Below are positions 53,040-62,746 of a DNA stretch of 64,000 bases, in pieces. The first letter of the stretch is position 1. Every line of letters starts with the position of its first letter. A program made the position numbers and the translations under genes. The DNA is from Triatoma infestans (taxonomy: Eukaryota; Arthropoda; Insecta; Hemiptera; Reduviidae). Where the stretch lies: positions 1 to 64,000 of the forward strand of contig JAAEAF010006874.1 in the NCBI GenBank assembly GCA_011037195.1, read 5' to 3'. The notes under the pieces were generated by a model. That model did no database searches. It saw only the letters and a list, made by a program, of their open reading frames with translations, and was not told the origin of the DNA.

Positions 53040-53500
53040 AAATTAACTTTTCACCGGATATTATATTTGTGTATGAAAAAATAAAAAAAGAAGATCTTAG
53101 CGAATAAATATTAAAAATCGCAGGAACAGTTCCGTTTAAGTACTACACCGTATTTTGAACACGAAAGTTTCGGTCAAAATCCATCAACCGGAAATGCGAT
53201 TTTATTTATTTATTTTCAGTTTTTGTGATTTTTCTTGGAAACGATTCCAACTATTTTCTTTAAACTTAGGCATAGTAGAAATATTTACCCGGTATAATTG
53301 AATTTGGGGGGGGGGGATTCAGTTTTCCACTGACAGTAACGGGTAACAGCTTTTTGCACTTTAGAAAAAAGTTTAACCCGCAACTCCTCATGAATCATCT
53401 CCCTCCAAGCGTCCATTTTCCTAAAGAAATATTTCTAATAAAAGTGTGTAGATGTTACGCGAATTTTAAAGAAAACCTATACAGCCATTTTTGAGGACAA
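53040..53500 (-). repeat. TCTGG-family relic
   Basis: AACTTTTCACCGGATATTAT, GTTCCGTTTAAGTACTACAC, CCATCAACCGGAAATGCGAT and CTTGGAAACGATTCCAACTA follow the family order in minus orientation. Both ends lost. Confidence 0.55.
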
Positions 53501-53617
53501 CTAAAATAAAACTGTGGTATAATAACATTTTCACAACTTAATTTTAATTCTGCAATTAACTGACGAATTTTTTTTTTTTTTTAATTTTAATGTTTACAAA
53601 CGTTTAGTTGGGCAAAA

Positions 53618-53722
53618 GTGGTAAAATCGTAGAAAGTTCAAACTTGATATTAAGTTTAGGTATCACCATGGGATCTGACGGTGCGTTATGTGTCAATATT
53701 CCTCAACCGGAAGTTAAAGATT
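53618..53722 (-). repeat. TCTGG-family fragment, short
   Basis: AATCGTAGAAAGTTCAAACT, TTTAGGTATCACCATGGGAT and CCTCAACCGGAAGTTAAA are close to the right module of copy N, giving a 105-bp fragment. Confidence 0.65.
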
Positions 53723-53859
53723 TATTTATCGAAACTCCAAAAGTATAATACTAATAATTGCATATCATAATTATCAATTGCATATCGTTTATTTGTTTGA
53801 CAGTATTAAACACTGTTTGTGTAAGTTCTGTGCGTGTGAGTGAATACTGTGAGACTGTA

Positions 53860-53999
53860 TTTTTAGTATTTTGTGTATTATCGTGGGAGACACGCACAAA
53901 TTTGTTCACTTTTTCAGAACAAACAGATCTGCTTTTAACTTATGGCGAGGTACATAAAAATTGTGCTCCTCCTGTTCGAAGATATTATGAAAATTTCCC
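53860..53999 (+). pseudogene. Tc1/mariner-superfamily transposase, N-terminal part (split by Merlin)
   Basis: FTFSEQTDLLLTYGEVHKNC followed by PPVRRYYENFP matches the N-terminal HTH (DUF4817-like) of a widespread insect transposase family ('ft..E..dmll.YGe...N...A...Y...FPnRr.P'). The sequence is cut at 53999 by the Merlin element. The continuation NRRIPNRKTFEAIERC starts directly after the Merlin copy at 56154. The upstream end of the element was not found. Confidence 0.75.
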
Positions 54000-54114
54000 G
54001 GTAATAGTGCATGAGTTGGACTTCGACTGTTTTTTCTCTATTTTTAAAAATTTTCTCTGTTTCTAGAATTTCTAAAAACTTTGGGTAGTGTTGTAATATA
54101 TGTAGTTATAAGAA

Positions 54115-54185
54115 AATTTTTGTGGTGGTCTGCGCCCCCTATGCCCCACTTTTATGTGGGGGGCTGCGCCCCCCACGCCCCCTTT
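54115..54185. repeat. GC-rich hairpin in the Merlin 3' region
   Basis: CTGCGCCCCCTATGCCCC is repeated as CTGCGCCCCCCACGCCCC, with CCCCACTTTTATGTGGGG folding between them. Confidence 0.7.
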
Positions 54186-54186
54186 T

Positions 54187-55055
54187 GAAAAAAATTAACC
54201 CCACGGTTATCCAACTCGAAGGTAAGTGGAATACTTGACGAATAGGATAGTTTAGTGAGTCACAGATCCCAACACGCTTCCTTTCGAAAAAAATCTGGTG
54301 TGAAACACTCACACAACTTTCTCTTACTCCAGTTCTCAAAATGATAATTGACAAATTTTATAGTTTGTGTACCAAATTTAATGAAATTCGTCGAAAACTG
54401 AAAAAACTGTTCAGTAAACGCGCACTTCCGGTTTACTAATTTTCTTGAAACTTGGAATTTCAGCCATCCATTTATTTCTAACTAATTATGTTTGGATGAT
54501 AGAATTGTATAATCAACTAGGATAGCACTTTAGATGAAAATCTAACCCTACCCCTCCCCTAAAAGTGCCCTTAAAAGAATTTTCCCAGAGAAATGTTTTA
54601 GATAAAAGTTGTAGATCTTTGCATGTTTAGTTTATATAAGAAGTTTCATTAAAATCGTCGGAGCCATTTTTGAGAAAATTTTGAAAAAGTGAATAAATCA
54701 TTTAGTAAAGTGGTAAAGTAAAAGCACTTCCGGTTATCCGATTTTTTTCAAACTCGGAATTTCAACACACACACACACAGACCATTTGCTAAAAACCACC
54801 TTTTTGGACTCAGGGGACCTCAAAACGGATATTTCCGGTGAAAACTCGATATCGAAAATTTGACACGATTACAATACTTCCTCTTACTAGGAGTAAGAGA
54901 AAGTAAAAATTAACCCCACGGTTATCCAATTCGAAGGTAAGTGGAAAGTTAGTGAATATTATAGTTTACTCTATCACATACACCCACAAGCTTCCTTTCT
55001 AAAAAAATTTACCCCACGGTTATCAAATTCGAAGTTAAATGGAAGAAAATGGAAT
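54187..55055 (+). repeat. About 100-bp tandem repeats in the Merlin 3' region
   Basis: TTAACCCCACGGTTATCCAA plus CTCGAAGGTAAGTGGAA starts at about 54196, again (ATTCGAAGGTAAGTGG) at 54911 and a partial one (TTACCCCACGGTTATCAAAT) at 55009. The first repeat is separated from the second by TCTGG copy Q. Without it the units would be adjacent, about 98-108 bp each. Confidence 0.75.
54294..54910 (+). mobile_element. TCTGG-family element, copy Q (one unit), inside Merlin
   Basis: Left end TCTGGTGTGAAACACTCACA, ACAACTTTCTCTTACTCCAG. ACTTCCGGTTTACTAATTTT (54425), ACTTCCGGTTATCCGATTTT (54727), short (AC)n, right module beginning at GACCATTTGCTAAAAACCAC. Right end CTTCCTCTTACTAGGAGTAA, GAGAAAGTAAAAA. 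The 15-bp subterminal repeat ACTTTCTCTTACTCC / GGAGTAAGAGAAAGT is perfect. The flanking Merlin tandem repeat shows the insertion point to be at an A-run/T boundary (AAAAAAA before, TTAACC after). Confidence 0.93.
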
Positions 55056-55068
55056 AAAGAATGTTACC

Positions 55069-55999
55069 TTAATTAGGATCGTCTCTATGAAGAGGCTTGT
55101 AGACTTGAGCAACTCCTTTTAAGAATGCCCGCATCGGATCTTCACAATGTGAATGACTTCGATACCACATATATTCGCCTAAATAGGCATCGAATTGGTC
55201 AGTGACGGTCCTTGTGGGAAGTTGACTTTTAATTGAATTCCACGTTCCTTCAATGCTATTTGTATGTACACCAGTGTCTGGATTTTTGAAATTTATGGAG
55301 TGATTGACTCGCAAATGAATGAACCCCTCATCTTCTAAGCATTCATATGCTTTCCAGCAGTCCGAGTAGATGGTAGTTCCCGGATGTATAAAAGTTTTAA
55401 TTAAATTTAATAGCGTACTTTTATCTCTCCTTTCAACCACTTTAAAAAAACATTTATTCGATCCTCTTTCAACTCCACCAAACACCCATTTACCTTCCAC
55501 ACGTTTCCCTCTATTAAACTTCCTTTTGCCAAACTTGCTTTCATCAATTTCTACAATTTTTCCATATCCCCCAAGCATACTACTCTCATTCACAACTACA
55601 TCCATGCACACCTCTCTGAAAAAACTTCGCCAGTCACACACAGAATGTTTACTTAACCCCAATTCGAACTGAATATCACACTGCTTACGCTTCATTACAA
55701 AAAAACTCAGTCATCAGTAACACATTGATCATACTAATTTTACTCATTTCAAACCATGAACCTTTACGCACACTTCTTCTCACCGAATGATCACCAGAAA
55801 CTTGACATCGCCATTCATACTTATCTACCAAACTGTTCCTTTTAGTTAAAGTCATTTGTCTTTTACACTTTGGACATTCATATGTATTAGCAATTAAACC
55901 TACATCCATACAAAACCGCAAAACTTCCATCTGACCATCCTCACTTTGACTACTTTTATACTTTAAATTATAAAGAAGTTCTAAATTTAGAATATTCAT
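55069..55999 (-). pseudogene. Merlin transposase (one frameshift)
   Basis: A DDE transposase of the Merlin/IS1016-IS1595 group that cuts and inserts the element at its TIRs. The N-terminal part (55999-55685) has a zinc-ribbon-like ANTYECPKCKRQMTL ... YEWRCQ. The catalytic part (55695-55069) has the first Asp in KIVEIDESKFGKRKFNRGK, the second in TIYSDCWKAYECLEDEGF and the Glu in TNSIEGTWNSIKSQL, plus the conserved HTNSIEG context and LGEYMWYRS near the end. The two parts are in different frames. They overlap at a run of T (FF before CNEA), where a 1-nt indel would join them, giving a protein of roughly 305-310 residues, normal for Merlin. All catalytic residues are intact, so this copy is recent or was recently active. 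A sequencing error in the homopolymer is possible. Confidence 0.88.
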
Positions 56000-56153
56000 T
56001 ACTTAAAGCACGCTACCAAACACAAGAAGAAAAACTGTTAACTTAATCCCGCTAAAATGCTTATCATAACATGGGAGTAAACCTAGTTCAAAAATTATCC
56101 GCATAGGGCGCTGCAAATTAGAAGTCCAACTCATGCACTTTAGCCAATTTCCC

Positions 56154-57110
56154 AACCGAAGAATACCTAATCGTAAAACGTTTGAAGCCATTGAAAGATG
56201 TCTTAGTGAAAATGGCACACTAAAGCCTGGTCACAAGTAAACACCGGTCGACAAAGATTTCGGCGAACTGCAAACATTGAAGAAGAAATACTTGCAAGTG
56301 TTCAATTATCTCCTAATACTAGCACCAAAAATTTTGTCACTTCGTTTCGATGTTTCCTCTACCAGTATATGGCGAACAACAATTGCATCCATTTCACATT
56401 ACGCATGTGCATGATTTGTTACCACAAGATTATAGCAAGCGCAGAAATTTCTCCCAATGGTTAATTCAACAATACACGCGAGATCCTTACTGCCTGCTGG
56501 TTACCGATGAATCTTGCTTTACAAGAAATGGGATTACTAATTTTTCGAAACACCCATACTTGGGACGAAGAAAACCCTCATACGACTGCTACTACACTTT
56601 ACCAACATACCTTTAAATGTCTGATGTGATCTTCTGGCGACAATCTAATCGGCACCTTCTTTTTGCCACCTAGGATTTCAAGAATATCATAATTGATTTT
56701 TTGCAAAATAATTTTTATGAGCTTCTAGAAGATATTCTGCTTCCCAGTAGGCAGAGGCTTTGGTTTATGCATGTTGGTACTCCAGCTCACTATTCTCATA
56801 TTGTGACTGATTGTATTAAACGCAACATATTAACCGATGGGTTGGTCGAAACGGAACTGTTAAATGGCCACCAAGATTCTCCCGATCTAACGCCGTTAGA
56901 TTATTTTCTTTGGGGCTGGATGAAGTCTATGGTTTATTCTATGTCTATTGGCATGCAAGAAGAGCTAAGGAATCGGTTCGTAAAAGCCGCAGCTACTATC
57001 AAGCATCGTCCTGATTGATGCTAAAAGAAGGGCTAAAGAAGCATGGATTCGTCGTGCTGAATGCTGCATTCAACAAAACGGTGGCTACTTTGAACAGTTA
57101 CACTGAATTA
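56154..57110 (+). pseudogene. Tc1/mariner-superfamily transposase, C-terminal part
   Basis: Continues the gene split by Merlin. Pieces: NRRIPNRKTFEAIERCLSEN; RRTANIEEEILASVQL (linker with second HTH); HPFHITHVHDLLPQDYSKRR; LVTDESCFTRNGITN with the first catalytic Asp (TDES); RQRLWFMHVGTPAHYSH, where family members have HDGAP, so the second Asp is replaced by Val; NGHQDSPDLTPLDYFLWGWM with the third Asp, then KSMVYSMSIGMQEELRNRFV. Frames change near 56240, 56350 and 56615, and stops occur. The protein is inactive. The C-terminal end blends into CCAATATCTCTGTAATAAA near 57150. Confidence 0.8.
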
Positions 57111-57204
57111 TTGTGTTGTTAAATAAAATATCTTTATGTCCCAATATCTCTGTAATAAATTGATTTAAAACATATGTGTATATGAACTTTTATGTTTATT
57201 ATTT

Positions 57205-57313
57205 TGTAAAAACCACTTTTTTGGACTCAGGGGACCTCAAAACGGATATTTCCGTTGAAACTCGATATCGAAAATTTGACTACTTCCTCTTTACTCCTAG
57301 AAAGTAAAAAAAA
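57205..57313 (+). mobile_element. TCTGG-family right-end fragment (copy R)
   Basis: GTAAAAACCACTTTTTTGGA, CTCAGGGGACCTCAAAACGG, ATATTTCCGTTGAAACTCGA, GACTACTTCCTCTTTACTCC, then AGAAAGTAAAAA. 5'-truncated. Confidence 0.75.
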
Positions 57314-57689
57314 AAAATCACATCTATTATGTATATTCATTAATTTATTTTGCCCTCTATTTGGCAGCCATAATAGAGAGTTATGTTTGTTGTCCTTGAC
57401 AAAGATGAATATATTAAAACTATAGATCAAATATTAATTATTATGCCAACATGTAATTTGTGATGTAATTCAGTCTGGCAGTTTGTTTACATGAAATATA
57501 TTTATTTACTAATATTAATACTTTATACAGCTTAATATTATCTATACAGATTATGTAATATTATTTATATATTGATAGAATTATTTTCATAAATTTAAAA
57601 TCTTTGATATCCATTTATTTTTACATTATTACGATTTTTTTTCATTCTAATTTTCGAGGACTATAAATTTCCGGAAGTGTGCTCTTCAG

Positions 57690-57759
57690 GTTTTCACTTT
57701 CTCTTACTGCTTGATCGTTTTGAAGTTTTAGAAATAAGAGTTTTTACAGTTTTGAATGA

Positions 57760-57824
<65 letters not shown>

Positions 57825-58020
57825 TTATTTATTTTATGATATCTGGTCAGTATATCTCATCAAAGGAAAATCGCGGAAAGTTCAAAACGTTTTTCTAGAA
57901 TACGATAAAGATTTTTTTTTAAACTTCACAGAAAATTTACTGAATAATTTTAACATCAAGTTATTATTGCAATCGTGTGTCAAATTTTCGAAGTCTTGTT
58001 ACCATCGGAAATCAAGGACA
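57690..58020 (-). repeat. TCTGG-family relic with (TG)n
   Basis: TTTTCACTTTCTCTTACTGC (right end) at 57692, then (TG)n at about 57763-57812, CAGTATATCTCATCAAAGGA, AAATCGCGGAAAGTTCAAA. A second right-end motif (CAATCGTGTGTCAAATTTTC) follows at 57971. Confidence 0.5.
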
Positions 58021-58025
58021 ATCAA

Positions 58026-59000
58026 TTTTTTTTTTTTGAGAGAGTTCTGTACTGCGACCATTGTTTGATCTATTGTACCCCCCTCTAGTGCCGAAGATGA
58101 GTTAGCTCATCTACAGCCCCCCCCCCCCAGGTTGAGCTCCCTGAGGAATCCCAAAATCCTGGAAGTTTCTAGGTAGGTATTTCCTCCACCCTTATCTGAT
58201 AACTACCCAGACTACTAAATCTTCTTTGAATGACGGCCATCACAATCTGTGAGGAGGAGTATTGGAGTTTCCTCCTTCTCTCCACAGAATCTGCATGTGC
58301 CATCATCTTCTAGGCCAAGCTTCCACAGGTGTCCCCTGAGTCTGCAATGCCCCGTATGGAATCCCATAAGAATACGGATCCTATTCTTACTCAGACTGAT
58401 GCAGGCTTTCGACCTTTCCTGGTCATAACCACCCAGACAGACTTTGGCCTGTCTCAGTCCCGGGATTCCAGAGACGAGCTCTTTTCGCTACCTCCTCCTT
58501 CTTGATTTCTTCTAAGAGTACTTGGTCACTGACTCCACAAAAGGGCTCCGGCCCAATGAGAAGAGATACAGCGCCTTCTTTTGCTATGGTGTCGGCTACC
58601 TCATTACCTTCCACGCCGACATGTCCCGGCACCCAGTATAGGGTAATTTTATTTCTTCTGCCTAGGTCATTAAGCTTACCTAGGCATTCCAATACCATTT
58701 TAGAACTGATAACATGAGAACTCAGTGCTTTAATGGCCGCCTGACTATCGGATAGGATAACTGTCTCCTGATTCCGATATCCTCTGTCAAGGTTCATCTG
58801 AACGCACCTTCCAATAGCGTGAATTTCCGCCGGGAAGATGCTAGGAAACCTACCCATGGGTTCTGAATATTTGGTTCTAGGCCAAAACACTCCTGCCCCG
58901 GTTCTTTCGAGGGTCTTAGACCCATCTGTATACCACTTAGTGGCAATCTTGCTAATACTAGCCAGGGCGGATCCTTCGCACCACTCCCTTTTTTATACAT
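58026..59000 (-). pseudogene. LINE ORF2 fragment with complete RNase H catalytic set
   Basis: The minus strand begins KWYTDGSKTLERTGAGVFW (first RNase H Asp). It continues GRFPSIFPAEIHAIGRCVQM (Glu), VILSDSQAAIKAL (Asp), LYWVPGHVGVEGNEVADTIA (last Asp) and LLIGPEPFCGVSDQVLLEEI. After a frame change near 58470 come QERSKACISLSKNRIRILMG, FHTGHCRLRGHLWKLGLEDD and GTCRFCGEKEETPILLLTDC, then a 3' region to a poly-T at 58026-58039 (= poly-A). RNase H removes the RNA strand during retrotransposition. This is the most complete member of the GPEPFCG lineage here (others at 12350, 12885, 20868), but RT is missing and frames are broken. Confidence 0.85.
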
Positions 59001-59111
59001 AGCATTGTAGAAAAATTCCTAACAAAGCTGTATTTCTTAGTCATACTATCTCTAGGAAGGTTCCAAGGGAAATATTTGATTAATCGAAAGTGATTTTTTT
59101 ACAGAATAGGT

Positions 59112-59762
59112 TTTTACATTCTCTTACTCTACTAAGAAGAGGACGTATTGTAATCGTGTCAAATTTTCGATATCGAATTTTCATCGGAAATATCCATTTT
59201 GAGAGGTCCCCTGAGTCTAAAAAAATGGTTTTTAGCAAATGATCTGTATGTGTGTGAACAGCATAGAAAACAAAAAAAATCGTAGAAAGTTGAAACTTGA
59301 TATTCCGTTTAGGTAGCGCCATGAGATCCGGACAGTAGATCAATGGTCGAAATTCCTCAACCGGAAGTACCACTTTACTTAATTTTTTTTTACTTTCTTG
59401 CGATTTTTTTTCAAAAATTGCTCCGACAATTTTCTTCAAACTTTATATATAAACTAAACATACAAAGATCTACAACTTTTATTTAAAACATTTCTCTGGA
59501 AAAATTCATTTGCAAAAATTCATGGGGTTAGGTTTTCCTCTAAAGTGCTGTATCAGTTTACTATACAATTCTGCCATCTAAATAATATTAATTAGAATTA
59601 AATGTGTTATTGTAATTCAGTGCTTTAAAAAATGGAAGTGCGCTTTTACTGAACTTTTTTTTTTTTTCAGTTTTCGACGAACTTCAACGAATATCAAGTT
59701 TGCTACATAAACTATGAAATTACAATTTTGAAAAGAGAAAGTTGTGTGTGATTCACACTAGA
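59112..59762 (-). mobile_element. TCTGG-family element, copy T (one unit)
   Basis: Right end TTTTTACATTCTCTTACTCT, ACTAAGAAGAGGACGTATTG, CGATATCGAATTTTCATCGG. Boxes AACCGGAAGTACCACTTTAC (59359) and AATGGAAGTGCGCTTTTACT (59632). Left end AAAAGAGAAAGTTGTGTGTG, ATTCACACTAGA at about 59762. A complete but diverged one-unit copy. Confidence 0.85.
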
Positions 59763-60521
59763 TTTTTTATTTTTTTGGAATTTTCTCAAAAAAAAAAAAA
59801 AAAGGCAAAAACGATTTTCTCTAAACTTGGAAAGAAGCTATTAGCACATCGTGGCAAATTTTTTTAAAAATAATTTCCCGCAAAATTTGATTTTAGCGAG
59901 TTCTAAACAATCTAGAAGTTACATTTTAAGTGTTATTTAAGTTTGTTCAATGTTTTGACACAATTTTCTCTAAGTACAATATAAATAAAACTCAGATTCT
60001 ATCTACCCCATGTAATCACTACTTCTATACACACGTTTTGATTCAAGTTTAATGAAAATTTCTCCATTAAATCGTATTAATCGGAGTGAGAGGTAGTCCT
60101 ATTGAGTTACTATATTATAAAAAAAAAAAGACAGGTGTCCTTTAACCATATGACCGAGCCAGGGGCATCAAGCCGTCCCAAGCTGACCGACCTTGGGCCA
60201 CTTCTCCATATATTTATTCTACATTTGACATTCTTCGCTGGTATAAAAATATTTTTTCTAACTTTTGTTTATTAAAAATATAATACGGGATTTTCTATTT
60301 TCTTTTAATTCCCACAAAAGAGAAAGGATTAAATTTTAATTGAGTTTTTCAAAGCTAATATATAGGAATAACAGAAATAAGTTATAGAACCATATATTTC
60401 ATTTGAATGGGTACCTTAATTACTATTTTCCCAGAATACCCTCCCCCCCCCAAATGTACAATTCACAGGAAAATTTTTCAAATAAAAGTGATAAGTATTT
60501 ATGTGGTGTCATAGTATACGA
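59763..60521. other. Spacer with faint TCTGG-like scraps
   Basis: TTTTCTCTAAACTTGGAAAG near 59815 and ATTTTTCAAATAAAAGTGAT near 60474 recall internal parts of the family. The short GC-richer stretch at 60144-60205 (GACCGAGCCAGGGGCATCAA) has no match here. No gene. Confidence 0.35.
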
Positions 60522-60720
60522 ATTAGAGACATTTTCCGTGATAGCCTGCTTCTTTTTGCGTTCGCCCATCTTCAGGATGCGTTTGTCATACTGTTTGATA
60601 AACGCATCCTGAAGAAGATGGGCGAACTCCCCGGAAACCGGTCGATGACCACAAAAAGAAGCAGGCTATCACGGAAAATATCTCTCTGATGCTTTCCAGC
60701 TCTTGCGGAACCAATCGCAA
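60522..60720. mobile_element. Foldback element FB3
   Basis: The left arm (GAGACATTTTCCGTGATAGC, CTGCTTCTTTTTGCGTTCGC, CCATCTTCAGGATGCGTTT) is nearly inverted in the right arm (AAACGCATCCTGAAGAAGAT, GGGCGAAC, CACAAAAAGAAGCAGGCTAT, CACGGAAAATATCTC), leaving a loop of about 16 bp. The right arm has an extra piece (CCGGTCGATGAC) that the left arm lost. Tightest hairpin of the three copies. Confidence 0.75.
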
Positions 60721-61255
60721 CAACTATAATATACGAAGTTTAAAGAAAAAAAAATCATTGCAACCTTATCCGATTTAAAAACGTCACAGTAGTTTTCGAG
60801 AAAATCTCCCCCTCCCAAAACTCGAAAGAAATTTATTTTGTGAAGTCAGACTTTCGGATAATAGATTTTCCTCAAATTTAGGTTTCTATCAATGGTTCTA
60901 TTGTACCTTAATTTTATATAAGTGGTAGAACTTTATATTGTTCTGAATTGGTACCTTAGTGGAAAGCTTAATTTTACTGTTCCTAAAGAATAAATTTTCC
61001 AACACAAAAACAAAACAAAGAAAGAAATCAACCAATGATGTCGCACCTCCGATTGATGAATTTTGACCAAAACCTTACTGACATCTAGGTGATTTTTCAT
61101 TTTTTGAGATATTTTGTTCACACACACACAAAGTATTCGCTAAATATTTTTTTCGTCCTCAGGGGACCTCACAACACATATATATATACGAGGTATATCC
61201 AATAAAAACTCACTTTCGTAAATTTGACACAATCGTAGTAGTTGCATCTCGCCAA
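60721..61255 (+). repeat. TCTGG-family relic
   Basis: TTTTCGAGAAAATCTCCCCC, TCGGATAATAGATTTTCCTC, CACCTCCGATTGATGAATTT, TTTGTTCACACACACACAAA, CCTCAGGGGACCTCACAACA and ATAAAAACTCACTTTCGTAA follow the family order. The end has decayed. Confidence 0.55.
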
Positions 61256-61329
61256 GAAGAGTACGACATAATTATTATTATGCCGGGTGCCTGATGGCGT
61301 GGGACCTAAGCCTATGTGACCCCGATGCC

Positions 61330-61770
61330 TCCCATATCATTCCCTTAGTTAATCTCCCCCGGTAACTTACCGGTCAGTCTACAATATCCTAAGATATCCT
61401 TAAACTCCAACCCACCCAGACAATCCTGCGAAAGTGGTGTCCTCCCAAATACGCGAAGCCTAGTACCAGCGAAACGGGGACACTGACATAAATAGTGGTA
61501 CACCGTTTTTCCTGACTCCGTAGACACCCAAGTGCGTCCAGTCACTACCCCCACCATAGTCCTCACACCTGTCCTACTAAGGGACAGAAGATAATCCGAA
61601 ACTCCCTGCTTGATTACTTTTATAAATCTTTTAGCTTGGAGGCACACCTGCGTGTCCCCCCCGGCATTTCTCCAAGACTCTCGTCTCCTAAAGTCTAATC
61701 TGTTTATCACGAAACCTCTTTGGGTCCGCAAGGGCTGGTTCAGGACCACAAAATGGTAATGATGATCCCT
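61330..61770 (-). pseudogene. LINE ORF2 C-terminal fragment (another lineage)
   Basis: The minus strand encodes LDFRRRESWRNAGGDTQVCL, QAKRFIKVIKQGVSDYLLSL, SRTGVRTMVGVVTGRTWVST, ESGKTVYHYLCQCPRFAGTR and LRVFGRTPLSQDCLGGLEFK, then DILGYCRLTGKL. The 'C....+.+...DYLLSLSR...R.+VG++TG' segment followed by a Cys-His motif ('YHYLCQCP') and 'R...FG...L......L....+L.+...T..L' is the usual region after RNase H in non-LTR ORF2. No RT or complete RNase H. The frame is open further upstream to 61989, but that part is not clearly LINE. Confidence 0.7.
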
Positions 61771-62690
61771 CCCTAGCCAACTCATTCTCCCTTTCATAGA
61801 GTACGAGATAAAATAGGATTGTTTTCTTTCATTCCTCACAGTATATTCGCTCGCTAATGGGGCTGAAACTTTCTCATTTTTTTTTTCCACGAGTAAAAGA
61901 TGGATAAAAACTACGAATGAGGACACAAGAAACAAATGAACATTTGAGGAAACAATAGAAGAAGAAGATTTAATCAAGAAAGTTAGCATAGGATACTTTA
62001 GAAGAATGCCGGAAGGAAGGTGGCCAGAAAAAAGTGGGGCCGGTTAAGAAACAGGAGAGATAAATCAGCAAGGAGGTGGGCACAGTGAGATTGATTGGCT
62101 GATTGGCCGGAAGTGAATTGATCGAAGGATGGAGAAACAAGCTGACAGCAACCTAATTTGGGGAAAAACGCCGCTAAAACTTTTAAAAAAGTTAAATTCA
62201 ACGAATTATTTTGTTATCAAGCGCCCTAATAAAATTACATGATCCTTGGTTAATTAGAAGAACAATAGTTGATTTTTTTTATCTGGAAGTGTATGAAAAT
62301 AAATTACATTTAAACACTGTTACCTACACTCTAATAAATATCACTTATTTCAAGGTACAAGAACTTTTATTTAATAACCTGTAATTTCGTTACAGTGTTA
62401 TGATGATAAAAATGTCCGGCTTTTTCTGCTGATTCCTTATTGTTCTAGTTAATAAATTATAATTATTATAAATAAATGGTATGCGCATGCCTATAATTAA
62501 TATTTTACTCACAGACTAACATTCGCAAGGACACTATCCAAACTAAGGGGGAGTCATGTGCATGCTAGACTTCCCAGTATTTGTCGGTTGACAGTTTTTT
62601 TGTTATTGGTAAGATTATTTAAATCTTATAATTATACAGATTTACCAAAAAAATAATTATTTTTAGACAAATGTATCGAAATAAAAGCGA
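61771..62690. other. Spacer
   Basis: No gene supported. The minus-strand frames at 61770-61990 and 61998-62201 have no recognisable motifs. Confidence 0.35.
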
Positions 62691-62746
62691 TTAGGTTTAT
62701 ATCTGTGCGACTTCTGTGAAGTCGACAGTTCCGGTTAGCCGATTTT

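Larger units (their letters stand above)
54000..56145 (-). mobile_element. Merlin DNA transposon with TIRs and 8-bp duplication
   Basis: The left end reads GGTAATAGTGCATGAGTTGG then ACTTC. The reverse complement of the right end reads GGCTAAAGTGCATGAGTTGG then ACTTC, so the TIRs match at 22 of 25 bases. AATTTCCC lies immediately outside both ends (53992-53999, 56146-56153), matching the 8-9 bp duplication known for Merlin. The element encodes a Merlin-type transposase on the minus strand and contains TCTGG copy Q (54294-54910); without it the length is about 1.53 kb. It sits inside an older transposase gene. Confidence 0.92.

Noticed and set aside
52491..53107. Long frames of 146-192 codons around 52.5-53.1 kb
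   Set aside because: They consist mostly of unknown residues because they cross the 408-N gap.
54000..56145. Bacterial IS1595-type insertion or contamination
   Set aside because: The transposase resembles the IS1016/IS1595 group because Merlin is its eukaryotic branch. TIRs, duplication, and nesting within an insect-type transposase and a local repeat show it is endogenous.
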